A DNA stretch of 64,000 bases from Sipunculus nudus (taxonomy: Eukaryota > Annelida > Sipuncula > Golfingiida > Sipunculidae), in contig CM049314.1 of the NCBI GenBank assembly GCA_026874595.1, forward strand, positions 65,818,800 through 65,882,799, read 5' to 3'. The position numbers and the translations under genes were made by a program. Positions 23,766 to 33,417 of this stretch are shown here, piece by piece (the stretch's first letter is position 1; the number at the start of each line of letters is the position of its first letter). The notes beneath the pieces are model-generated. The model was given only the letters and a program-made list of their open reading frames with translations, was not told the DNA's origin and made no database searches.

Positions 23766-24410
23766 GAAGTTGTGTGGGCTAGAGCTAGTAGCATTCTGGC
23801 CTGCCTCCAGCCTCTACATTAGCATTATTAGATATTACGGGTTTCGAGCAAAGGACATGGATAGTGTTGCCCACATTACCTATGGAGATACTTGTTGTCT
23901 TGTATACAAGAACACTGGTGAAGGATAAATGAAGAAGTAAAGAAAATATATCACTGAACTCTCAACATAAACACAAAAAGCAAAACTTTCCATTTTTTAC
24001 AGGACACAGTCCCCTGCTCAAGCACCAAATGCAGTTGATCTTAATTGTCAAAATATTGCTTAGTGTGTACTTCTGCAATTAACATGTATACTTTTACTTT
24101 TGACACTGATATAGATATCATATTTAGTGCACGAGTGAAAGTTTTATATATCGGTATCAATAAAATTGTAAACTTTATAAACTTCATTTACTTATCATGT
24201 TTTCTAAAGGCTGTCCTTTATATCTGCCAGCGTATATTATTCATGATGACATAGGGAGCTATCATTTTGATACATTTTAATCATATATTCTGCCAATCAA
24301 CTATAACTTATTATTGCATATCCAGATGAAATGTACGCAGTTATCAGTAGTTCAAATGTCTTTGAAGTGCACCTGTACCTTGGCAGTTTCTGAAATACCT
24401 GTACCTGTAG

Positions 24411-24414
24411 CTAG
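24411..24414. repeat. Target-site duplication, left copy (CTAG)
   Basis: CTAG immediately precedes the 5' LTR and is repeated exactly at 30491-30494 after the 3' LTR. A 4-bp duplication is normal for Ty3/gypsy-class integration. It also shows that both LTRs belong to one insertion. Confidence 0.85.
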
Positions 24415-25229
24415 TGTTACAGGTGCTCTTTTTATTATGTGACACGGGCGTAACTCCTGTTGTGGCACTCGTGTCTGGCCGCGTATTACATTCTATGTTC
24501 AATCCGTACTGGTTGAACTCTCGTTGTCATGTTAGCCTTGAGTTTTCACGCCTGGCCGAGGTCACGTGATAAGCCTGATATGCGGAGATACACAGCGCTG
24601 TTTTTCTAGAGAATTCCTGAAACGCGTGTTTACTGTGTTGTGCAAGATCTTATGGACTGTTCGAGAAGTGGAAAATTCTCGGCTTTAGGTGTGAAGGTAT
24701 ATTAGAGGGCTGTGTTTTAGAACCGGGCAGAGAGAGCAGCAGAGCAGATTCCACTGGACGCAGAAGCGTGTGTCAGTTTCTAGGACCTTATCCGACGAAT
24801 GCGGCAATTATAGATGTTTTAAGGCTTTCTCCTGGATTTTATGCATTTGGACTTCAGTTTAATTTCTGGATTGTTACAAGAACTTTTTATTGGACTGTAA
24901 CTTTCCGAGAGTATACATTTAAAGAAGTTATCGTTGTGACGGTGTTGGTATCCAGGTACTGTGCGCATTATTTTCTATGTGATTGTATTTATTTGTTGTT
25001 ATACCGCTGTTTGACTGTATAATTGTATTGATATAGTGTATTGTAATGTTAGGGTTGTTTTAAGAATAAATCATAGTTATTTGTTAACAAAAAAACACTG
25101 ACTTCTTTATTCATTCCCCATAGACATTTCACGCTGCCTAGTGTTACAGAATCTGATTTTTTTTTATCTCCATTACAAAATTTATGTTCATCACGCATAC
25201 GTGATCTGTTTATATTAGGTTCCGAAACA
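24415..25229 (+). repeat. 5' LTR
   Basis: It begins TGTTACAGGTGCTC and ends GGTTCCGAAACA; the 3' LTR ends GGTTCCGTAACA. The intact terminal inverted repeat is therefore TGTTAC/GTAACA, with one mutation in this copy. Length is 815 bp, against 812 for the 3' LTR. A polyadenylation hexamer AATAAA is at 25065-25070. An 84-codon open frame inside is conserved in both LTRs, but has no motif and may be fortuitous. Confidence 0.95.
25065..25070 (+). terminator. LTR polyadenylation signal
   Basis: AATAAA in TTTTAAGAATAAATCAT, about 160 bp before the LTR end. The matching site in the 3' LTR (30329-30334) is the one expected to act on the element transcript. Confidence 0.5.
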
Positions 25230-25235
25230 TAAAAT

Positions 25236-25253
25236 TGTGGGCTCGTCTGGGAT
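25236..25253 (+). other. Primer-binding site, tRNA-Pro-like
   Basis: TGTGGGCTCGTCTGGGAT starts six bases after the 5' LTR. It differs at two positions from the classical proline-tRNA primer-binding site, which is complementary to the tRNA 3' end. It would prime minus-strand DNA synthesis. The tRNA identity is inferred from this resemblance. Confidence 0.7.
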
Positions 25254-26066
25254 GCTTAATAGTTTTGAACACTTATTAGGCCTTGACCTGGATTCATTGT
25301 TTTATCATACATTTTTTACAAGATTTCATATTGTTTACAGTACATTGTTTACAGGATTTATCTCAGTGTTTTTTTATTGTTTTGACATATTAACATGGCA
25401 GATTTCAAACCTGACACATTTGTTGACGATCCCGACCCTGATCAACTTGAACAGTTGACAAAAAAAACAGTTGTTGCGTTTGGGACAACACTTAGGGCTA
25501 GGTGTGAAAAAAGCTTTGAGAAAGCCTGATATCATTGCTAAAAACATGCAAGATCTAGTAAGCAAAGGTTTAATTGAAGAGACTGAAGTTGACACATCAA
25601 AAAATGACAACCTTGCTATGCAATTAGAATTGAAAAAGTTAGAAACGCAACATGAGCTAGCTTAAAAACAGTTAGAATTAGAAAAACAAAGAGAAGAGAG
25701 GGAATTAAAAAACAGAGAGTAGAAAGAGAAAGACTAGAAAAGGAAAAAGAAATTCAGTTAAAACGACTGGAGTTAGAAAGACTTAAAGTAGAACATAGTC
25801 TAAGTGCTGCCCCAACTCACAGTTTTGATGTTACTAAACACATTAGACTTGTCCCACCTTTTCATGGAAAGGAGGTTGATAAATATTTCTTACACTTTGA
25901 AAAGATAGCTGAAAATTTAAAATGGCCTAAGGAAAATTGGACTATGTTGTTACAAAGTGTATTGACTGGCAAGGCCAGAGAAATTAATACAGAGCTTTAA
26001 GTAGAAGCTGCTGCTGACTATGACCTGGTAAAACGATTAATCCTAAAAGGTTATGAGTTAGTTCTA

Positions 26067-26335
26067 GAGGCTTACCGCCAGAAATACATAAATTGGGAAA
26101 AGCGCAAAGAACAGACCTACGTCGAATTTGCCAGGACAAAAGAGCAGTTGTTTGATTGCTGGTGTAGTTCTAAAAATGTAATGAAAGATTATGACAATTT
26201 GCGCCAGTTGATGTTGCTTGAAGAGTTCAAGCGCTGCATTAATGCAGATGTTAAAACTTTTCTCGATGAGAAAAGTCCTGAAACACTTGATATTGCTGCT
26301 CAATTTGCTGATGATTATTCATTAACACACAAAAT
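26067..26335 (+). other. SCAN-related capsid segment of gag
   Basis: The order Tyr-Arg-x-Lys-Tyr, a hydrophobic helix, LRQLMLLEEFKRCI, then a PETLDIAAQFAD helix follows the helix pattern of the SCAN domain (YRxxF ... LLxLEQFL ... P..LEEAVxLAE). Established knowledge holds that vertebrate SCAN domains were derived from the capsid of a Gmr1-like retrotransposon. The match was made by pattern, not by search. Confidence 0.65.
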
Positions 26336-26763
26336 GTCCTTTACTAGCAAATCATATCAGTCATTCACAAACAAGAATGTAAATCAGTATGGTCAATAGA
26401 AGTTTAAAGCGCAGTCACCCAGTACTAGTAGTCCTGATAGTTCAGCAAAGTCCATTGCTACATCTCAGTCCACGTCCACTGTGTCTAAGTCCAACCAAGA
26501 CAAGTCATTTTCAAAGAAAATCTGTAATTACTGCAAGAAGGAAGGTCATCTAATATCTGACTGCTGGAAACTTGCGAATAAACCAAATAGCAAACCTTCT
26601 GGGTTTGTTTCAAAACCTATGCATAGCATAGTACAAGAGTCTGGCTATTTTCATGTAAATAAGGGGTACAACTCCTTTGTTGACTCAAATCAAGAGTTTG
26701 ATGCTACGGAGGCCCAAGTGCCGTCCGAATCCAAAGAAGAATCCGTATCTTGCGGGGTAAAAA

Positions 26764-26965
26764 CCTCAGTTGATTCCTGCGAGGAATTAAATAAGGCTAG
26801 GTCCTTTCAAGACTCCTGCGAGGAGTGTTCTCTAAATGAGGCTACGTCCTTTAATGACTCTTGCGAGAGTATTTCAGATGAGGCCAGGTCCTCTTATGAC
26901 AAACAAAAGTTTGTTTCTGCTGAAGAAAATTCCTATGTTGACTCCCATGAGGAGTTTGATGATAA
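26764..26965 (+). repeat. Imperfect 45-bp repeats in the gag tail
   Basis: Units encode VDSCEELNKARS, QDSCEECSLNEATS and NDSCESISDEARS, and a weaker VDSHEEFDD. At the DNA level several units carry small palindromes such as ACTCCTGCGAGGAGT and ACTCTTGCGAGAGT. The repeats lie between the zinc knuckle and the protease, where a flexible linker is expected. Confidence 0.6.
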
Positions 26966-27050
26966 AAAGGATGTAGATTCCTTAAAAAACTCTGAAAAAG
27001 AGTTTATGACTGACACCTTCAATGTCAGTTCTTTGTTTGATGAGGTTTGA

Positions 27051-27526
27051 TGAGGTTCCTCTCTTGACTCTGAAATTGAGTTATTTGAGCCATTCATACA
27101 TGATGGTTTTGTATCATTTTCAAATGATTTTTCAGATCCTACCACTATTAGAATTTTGAGGGACGCTGGTTCAAGCCAGACTCTCATGTTAGCAAACACT
27201 TTCCCATTTTCTAATAGGTCCTTTACTGGTGCACGTGCCTTGTTAATGGTGTGTTTTCAGACAGGCACACTTCAGTTCCGCTTCACAGTATCCATTTAAA
27301 GTCAGATTTGATTTCTGGGAATATTACTGTGGGCAAAAGAACTACTTTACCCTTTAAGGGAATTCAGTTGCTACTAGGCAATGATGTTGCAGGTGATAAA
27401 GTGCAGCCTGTACCGATAGTGACAGAAAAGCTGTCACTTGATCAGGACACTGATCCGGAAAGTCAGGAAATTCCTGGTTTGTATCCTTTATGTGCTGTAA
27501 CTAGATCTATGGTCAAAATACACACA
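27051..27526 (+). pseudogene. Aspartic protease region, decayed
   Basis: The catalytic motif region ILRDAGSSQTLML (Asp codon at 27162-27164) corresponds to the retroviral-type D-S/T-G triad, with Ala in the second place. After a frameshift at about 27230-27250 the frame continues with VPLHSIHLKSDL, GNITVGKR and GIQLLLGNDVAGDKV. This is the expected C-terminal part of a gypsy-type protease, with the hydrophobic-Gly flap-end motif. Two consecutive TGA codons (27048-27053) separate it from gag, and TGA at 27527 ends it. The enzyme would process Gag-Pol. Confidence 0.8.
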
Positions 27527-27530
27527 TGAG

Positions 27531-28080
27531 GATAACGGTCCAGACAATAACACTCTGGGAGTCACTAGTGACTCGTCTAACGACTCGCCCGTACAGGATG
27601 CAGCATTCTCAAGGTCAGAACTTATCGCGGAACAGCATAAGGACCCTGATATTTCATGTTGTTTCCCAGGGCAGTTTCTAAAGATGAACTGTCACAGAAC
27701 CACTGTTACTGCTTAAAGAAAAACTCTTGTGTGAAAATCCTGATTCTCTTAGTTTACTGCAGTATGTCTCAGACTTTCGCACTAAACTACACAATTCTTG
27801 TGAGATTGCAAAGTCAAATCTAAAATCTGCACAAAGCAAAATGAAAACAAAGTATGACAAGCACACTATAAGTAGGACGTTTGAGCCTGGTGAAAAGGCC
27901 CTTGCCTTGCTTCCTATCCCTGGCAGACCTCTGCAAGCTAGGTATTTTGGTCCTTACATTGTTGACAAGATAGTCAGTGATTGAAATTACATACTGTTGA
28001 CACAAGATAGACGTAGGAAGAAACGAATGTGCCATGTTAACATGTTGAAACCATATTATGACAGAAATAGCACATTAGAT
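27531..28080 (+). pseudogene. Integrase remnant, core deleted, upstream of RT
   Basis: The N-terminal linker SRSELIAEQHKDPDI (from about 27609) is followed, after a frame change, by the start of the pre-zinc region. The sequence then jumps near 27715-27727, in an A-rich stretch, to the C-terminal part. That part has a helical KSNLKSAQSKMKTKYDKH segment, then FEPGEKALALLP, RYFGPYIV (GPY/F signature, 27941-27963), a TGA at 27982, and MCHVNMLKPYY. The HHCC zinc finger and the D,D(35)E catalytic core are missing. The remnant lies before reverse transcriptase and in the same frame (27727 to 29247, broken by stops). That placement is the defining feature of this element. Confidence 0.85.
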
Positions 28081-28116
28081 GTTATACAAAATGTTACTGC
28101 TGTTCATTGTGTATAA

Positions 28117-29247
28117 ACTGACCCTGACCCAGTTAAAGTAGATACTGATTGTAAGTACGATGTAAACATTCAGTGTGGTACAGTACCATTAAAAAACTCA
28201 GACGTGCTTTACAACCTGGATGCCAAACTGTCACACCTTACCGCACAACAACAACAAGATCTCAAGAATCTTTTGTAGAATTATGAACATTTGCTTAGTG
28301 ACATTCCAACGCGAACCAACATGTAGTGCCATGACGTCGATGTTGGCGAGGCAAGCGCAGTCAAGCAACATCCATATAGACTGAATCCAGAAAAGCAAAC
28401 GTATCTACAGAATGAGATTCAATATTTGCTGGACAATGATTTTATTGAACCTAGTAACAGTAACCATGTATGTTCACCATGTATTCTTGTGCCAAAACCT
28501 GATGGAAGGTACCGTATGTGCACAGATAATCGAAAACTGAACTCTGTCACCACGACTGACACGTTCCCGATTCCGAGGATCGATGATTGTATTGATAGAG
28601 TCGGTAGCTCCAGGTATGTCTCCAAGTTTGACTTGCTAAAAGGATTCTGGCAAGTTCCGCTGACAGATCGAGCGAAAGAAGTGTCCGCATTTTTGACGCC
28701 ACAAGGGCTGTACCAGTATAAAGTTATGCCGTTTGGCATGAAGAACTCGCCAGCCACGTTCAAGCGCCTCACCCATATGGTTGTCAAGGACATTCAGGGT
28801 TGCGACGCATATATTGATGACCTCATCGTGTACAGCGACACCTGGGAGAAACATCTGCAAATTCTTCGCGACCTCTTCGAAAGTCTCAATGAAGCACGTC
28901 TGATCGTCAACTTAGGGAAATCTGAGTTTTGTCATGCACAAGTAACATTTTTGGGTCATCTTGTAGGGCAGGGTCAGGTAAAACCTGTTGATGCTAAGAT
29001 AAGTATTTTTTCTGCATTTCCTAGACCAGAGAACAAAAAGCAAATAATGCGTTTCCATGGTATGGTTGGGTACTACAAGAAGTTTTGTCCAAATTTTTCT
29101 GCTGTAGCTGAACCTATGACTGATTTGTTAAAGAAGAAACAAAAGTTTGTATGGAATGTTCAGTGTGAAAATGCGTTTCAGAATTTAAAAGCAGTTCTGC
29201 AAAGTTCACGAGTTTTAGCAGCTCCAGACTTTTCTGTACCTTTTAAG
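28117..29247 (+). pseudogene. Reverse transcriptase (best preserved pol domain)
   Basis: After stops at 28114, 28276 and 28324 the frame is open for 307 codons (28327-29247). Motifs in order: YRLNPEK, CILVPKPDGRYRMCTDNR, SKFDLLKGFWQVPL (first catalytic Asp), MPFGMKNSPATF, AYIDDLIVYS (YIDD at 28810-28821), FLGHLVGQG, and VGYYKKFCPNFS of the connection/thumb. All three catalytic aspartates are present. The domain is Ty3/gypsy in type. It copies element RNA to DNA in the particle. It could still fold if expressed, but has no in-frame start or gag fusion here. Confidence 0.92.
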
Positions 29248-29547
29248 TAAGCTGTAGATGCTAGTGATACTGCTGCTGGTGCTGTGTTGTTACAGGAAGG
29301 TAATGATGGTATAGATCATCCAATTTGTTATTTCTCAAGAAAGTTTAATGCAAACCAGAAAAACTACTCCACTATTGAAAAAGAATGTTTGGCTTTGATT
29401 TTGGCGTTGCAACATTTTGAAGTTTATATTACTTCATCAGTCAGGCCTATGGAGTTGGAGTTTGTTCTTACAGGATTACAATCTCGATATCATACACATT
29501 AAAGGGAAAACAATGTACTTGCTGATTGCTTATCGAGATGTTTATGA
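29248..29547 (+). pseudogene. RNase H, internally deleted
   Basis: TAA at 29248-29250 interrupts the junction with reverse transcriptase. The frame then continues with AVDASDTAAGAVL (first catalytic Asp), CYFSRKFNANQKNYSTIEKE (catalytic Glu) and LALILALQHFEVYI. At about 29443-29460 the sequence skips the expected TDH motif segment. It resumes with pieces of the C-terminal HIKGKxNVLADCLSR motif split over two frames, ending in TGA at 29545-29547. No integrase follows. Confidence 0.85.
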
Positions 29548-29611
29548 AATGTTGTGAACAAGATGTTTATGTAATGTTGTAAATAAGATGATTTTGAGAT
29601 GTTGTAAAAAT
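29537..29611 (+). repeat. Three 25-bp tandem repeats before the polypurine tract
   Basis: GATGTTTATGAAATGTTGTG, GATGTTTATGTAATGTTGTA and GATGATTTTGAGATGTTGTA start at 29537, 29562 and 29587. They overlap the end of the RNase H frame and occupy the 3' untranslated leader of the LTR. Confidence 0.75.
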
Positions 29612-29667
29612 TGAGCGATTGTGATCGCAAAAGGAAAGTTTTCCGTGAAAACTTTCTTTTTTCTTAC

Positions 29668-29678
29668 AGGAGGGGGAG
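29668..29678 (+). other. Polypurine tract
   Basis: AGGAGGGGGAG directly abuts the TGTTAC start of the 3' LTR. This is the position and composition expected for the plus-strand primer of an LTR retrotransposon. Confidence 0.9.
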
Positions 29679-30490
29679 TGTTACAGGTGCTCTTTTTATT
29701 ATGTGACACGGGCGTTACTTCTGTTGTGGCACTCGTGTCTGGCCGCGTATTACATTCTATGTTCAATCCGTACTGGTTGAACTCTCGTTGTCATGTTAGC
29801 CTTGAGTTTTCACGCCTGGCCGAGGTCACGTGATGAGCCTGGTATGTGGAGATACACAGCGCTGTTTTTCTAGAGAATTCCTGAAACGCGTGTTTACTGT
29901 GTTGTGCAAGATCTTATGGACTGTTCGAGAAGTGGAAAATTCTCGGCTTGGGGTGTGAAGGAATATTAGGGGGCTGTGTTTTAGAACCGGACAGAGAGAG
30001 CAGCAGAGCAGATTCAACTGGACGCAGAAGCGTGTGTCAGTTTCTGGGACCTTATCCGACGAATGCGGCAATTATAGATGTTCTAAGGCTTTCTCCTGGA
30101 TTTTATGCATTTGGACTTCAGTTTACTTTCTGGATTGTTACAAGAGCTTTACACTGGACTGTCACTCTCCGAGAGTATACATTTAAAGAAGTTATCGTTG
30201 TGACGGTGTTGGTATCCAGGTACTGTGCACATTATTTTCTATGTGATTGTATTTATTTGTTGCTATACCGCTGTTTTACTGTATGATTGTTTTGATATAG
30301 TGTATTGTAATGTGAGGGTTGTTTTAAGAATAAATTATAGTTATCTGTTAACAAAAAAACACTGACTTCTTTATTCATTCCCCTAGACATTTCACGCTGC
30401 CTAGTCTTACAGAATCTGATTTTTTTATCTCCGTTACAGAATTTGTGTTTATCACGCAAACGTGATCTGTTTATATTAGGTTCCGTAACA
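29679..30490 (+). repeat. 3' LTR
   Basis: It has the same content as the 5' LTR, with TGTTAC...GTAACA intact at both ends, length 812 bp. Polyadenylation hexamer AATAAA at 30329-30334. Differences from the 5' LTR are spread along its length, so decay after insertion rather than a recombination patch explains them. Confidence 0.95.
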
Positions 30491-30494
30491 CTAG
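30491..30494. repeat. Target-site duplication, right copy (CTAG)
   Basis: Exact match to 24411-24414. The reconstructed empty site would read GTAG-CTAG-GTACTC. Confidence 0.85.
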
Positions 30495-31440
30495 GTACTC
30501 TACAAAAATGCTGTTTCTGTACCTGGACCTGAACCTGGCCTTTCTTGTTTCTTCAATATCTCAAGAACTTTCCATGATAATTGGTCGAACATTGTATTTA
30601 GACCTAGGGTTTCATGGTCAAAGATTCATATCAAATAATAATAATAACCTTTTCGTCCGGATTTCAAAATGTTATATGTAAATTAGTGCCGCCATTGGTG
30701 AAAGTTCTTCTTTCTATAATGTCTTATTTTGAAAACATTGGAAACCCTTTGATTTCATTTGGACAAATATGGAATCTAGACAGTTTTTCATGGTCAAAGA
30801 ATTGTTAAACACAATCGGAACAAATACCTGATGTTCATTTTTTTTATATTATGAAACTGCAAATTACGGCAGTCCTGGTTTCACCACTATATATTTAAAC
30901 ATTATTGTGTGGTCAAATATATTTGCTAAACCTGAGGTTTCTTTGTCAGAGAACTAACCCAGCTCTGAGTAGTTAGTGTACCATTTATTCTAGATGTAAG
31001 ACGGGCTGTAATTTCTAAGCTTAATGACGTAGTATCATTATGTATTGTACATCAATCATTCGTATCTATATTTGACGAACGGTAATTGATACTTCCTGTA
31101 CAGCCATCTGACAACTATTTCTGAATGACAACCTAATATGACGATGCAAGCAGCTTCGTTATCTGCATGGTATTCAATTAGTATATAGAAAACAGTCCTG
31201 TGTACAGGGACCAGTTCAGATCCACTGGAATAAATATGCCTAGGCGTTCATCTTAATTTCACAATATCACTTCTTTCGCTGTCTATGCAAATTCGATGTA
31301 TCTTTTGTTGATTAATGAAAGTGAAAAAGTACTTTTATGACACGTACGGGTAGGGTTGGATTATGCAACCTTAAGATATCATGACGCCTTTCACTCCGTT
31401 TTCTAGGGGCAGAAGTTTCAATTCACCAGAATATATAAAA
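30495..31440. other. Gene-free AT-rich interval
   Basis: No repeat copy or exon was recognised. Confidence 0.4.
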
Positions 31441-31444
31441 GTGC

Positions 31445-31905
31445 CCTATCGTTTAAAAAAGAATTTATGTGATTTCTGGCTTCCTCTATGTATAAATTAA
31501 TGTTCTAAGAGTTGATTTGAATGTAAAAAGTCCTTATAACGCCTTTTTTGAGGACGTATTATTTGTTTATGAACCATATCTTTGTAAACACAGCAATGTT
31601 GACAAACGGGAAATACATGTAACCCAAGGTTGCAGATTGCATATATGCGGAAGTAGAAAGGTCACTAGTTGCAAAACGCCATTTGCAAAGCTTTGGCTTA
31701 TCTGTCTTGCTGCCAGATGCCATTGTTGAATTTGTTTTGATTATTTTGGCGGGCCCCTACATATTATGCACACGTTGGTATAAACAAAACAAGCAGCCTG
31801 TGCGCGGTGAAATCCACGTTTTCTGGCCTTTTTTTTATAAAGGCTACGAGGGATTACCTTTAGTTTATAATGGTCAATTAGTTGTTTGGTCCCCTTCAAT
31901 AGAAT
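31445..31905 (+). repeat. Family G interspersed repeat (reference copy)
   Basis: Starts GAATTTATGTGATTTCTGGC and passes through TTTGTAAACACAGCAATGTT, GCGGAAGTAGAAAGGTCACT, CTTGCTGCCAGATGCCATTG and GGTGAAATCCACGTTTTCTG. It ends near TAATGGTCAATTAGTTGTTT. Copies or fragments occur at 13600, 17395 (minus), 20703 and 44670 (minus). Two overlapping 70-80-codon frames are translations of the repeat and carry no known domain. Confidence 0.75.
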
Positions 31906-32985
31906 CAAAACAATCACTATAAGTGTTTGCATACAAAATGAATGTGATTGGACAACATCTTTTAAAACTAAATTCCGTAATTCATGGTATATGGAGATGT
32001 TAGGTAGTTATTACTTAAAACTACCCCCCCCCCCCCCTGTTTTGGCCTGTCATTATTAGGGTTTACCGATCTGCTTGTTTGATAATAATATATCGTGCTG
32101 CATCGCATCAAATCTAAGTTGCGATATTTGCAGTCCAAGGTAGCCAAAGATTAATCAAGTCCTAGTGGTAGAAAAATGCATATTTGTATTTATAATTCAT
32201 ATTTTGATATTCCTTTGGCTTAAGTCTTGTGGTTTGGCCACTGACAAAGGACAGACATATTCGTGTCTATATAATACTACATTTTTCGTCACTTCAGTGT
32301 AAAATTAATCTTCTTCATTTCTCAAACACTGATGAATAGTAAAAACAGAGCATTGATTCTGGCCTTCCTGGTCCGATATAATTTGATTGCATCTGGTGAA
32401 ACACTTATATAATCCACGAAAAAAAACCTTCCTCCATAGATAAAACTAATTGACAGTGGGCGAGCTTCTCGTTACCTGGTCTCGAGATCCACTACATGTT
32501 ATATTCACGGTCTATGCCTGATGCATCAAACATTAAGACAGGTGATTAAAATTAACAGTTTTGTCAGGTTTAAGTTATCCTGTAATTTTTACCTTTCATA
32601 ACAATGTATTGATACAAAGCGCAGGCATATGGTGATATAATATGCACTAAAGCTAACAATATGTAAATGTAATCTTCAGGAAGCTTAATTTATACGGGTT
32701 TCCTACTTATTTTTCAAACATAAATGTTTTTAATAATTACACTGTGACTTTGCCATCATGATTTTAATAATTTGCATATGAAGGAAATATTTTTTTTTTT
32801 ATTTGTGATCTTGTGAAAACATTGACCAGTAGGGCCTACTGGTCGAAAATATTAGGTTTCTTTGCATTTGTTCCTTTCTGAAGATGCAGTTTTTTTTAAA
32901 GGAAAGTCTTCATTTTTATAACATTTAGAACACACTTAAAATCTTATTTATAGGGTTTTCTTATAATAACTAATACAAGACAATT
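31906..32985. other. Gene-free interval with a poly(C) run
   Basis: A 14-base C run is at 32024-32037. Otherwise AT-rich with no recognised feature. Confidence 0.4.
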
Positions 32986-32987
32986 CC

Positions 32988-33145
32988 CATGGCTCAGATG
33001 CCGGCGTTAGGTTGCGGTGGTTGGAAGTAGAACACAAAGCCGCCGACTCAATACAGGCCACTACAACTCATTGTAATAGCAACACCAGTATTAGAACCTT
33101 GGTCGACAGTGGAGTGAACCGAGCGTTTTGCTACTCCAATGTCCT
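32988..33145 (-). mobile_element. tRNA-derived SINE, family B (strongly diverged)
   Basis: The right end has AGAACCTTGGTCGACAGTGG and AACCGAGCGTTTTGCTACTC. These correspond to the tRNA-like head of family B read on the minus strand (compare 35340-35403). The left part keeps only GGTGGTTGGAAG-like body traces. Confidence 0.45.
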
Positions 33146-33417
33146 TTTCATTACATCGAAAGCGACATAGTGTAAACATATTTAAAATTAACATAACATA
33201 TATATTACATTTTCAGCACAGTAGTCAACAAATAAGTGTTACCTTTCGATTTACTGGTTAAACAAGGCATTTTAACACAGTTTTAATAAAATCAAAATGA
33301 AAATTTCATTTTACAGACTAAACCTTCATAATGAATTTCCCGACCTAAAGAACATAGAAACATTGTATTTGTAATGCATTTTAGGAAAAATATAACCGAA
33401 TGTATTGCTATTCAAAA

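Larger units (their letters stand above)
25395..27050 (+). pseudogene. gag, decayed (SCAN-related domain and CCHC knuckle)
   Basis: The first ATG is at 25395. Gag is spread over two frames and broken by a frameshift near 25465, a TAA at 25663, a frameshift near 25715, a TAA at 25998-26000 and a TAG at 26397-26399. Its parts in order are as follows. First comes a short acidic N-terminus. Next is a Lys/Glu-rich coiled-coil stretch (about 25610-25800). A capsid-like region follows, including LVPPFHGKEVDKYF and a SCAN-related stretch (about 26067-26335) with EAYRQKY, RQLMLLEEFKRCI and ETLDIAAQFADDY. Then comes a zinc knuckle CNYCKKEGHLISDC (26523-26564; CX2CX4HX4C), and last an acidic Ser/Cys-rich tail with repeated DSCEE-type motifs. 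Gag normally forms the particle and binds RNA; this copy cannot be translated in one piece. Confidence 0.88.
24415..30490 (+). mobile_element. Gmr1-like Ty3/gypsy LTR retrotransposon (defective)
   Basis: A 6,076-bp element bounded by direct LTRs and a CTAG target duplication. Contents in order: 5' LTR, primer-binding site, gag with a SCAN-related region and a CCHC knuckle, protease, integrase remnant (N-terminal linker joined to the GPY/F C-terminus), reverse transcriptase, RNase H remnant, polypurine tract, 3' LTR. Integrase upstream of reverse transcriptase is the known hallmark of the Gmr1 clade, otherwise an arrangement of Ty1/copia elements. The reverse transcriptase motifs are Ty3/gypsy in type. 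The copy carries several in-frame stops and frameshifts and lacks the integrase core, so it cannot move on its own. By hand count the LTRs differ at about 35 of roughly 810 aligned positions plus two small indels, about 4%. Confidence 0.93.
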
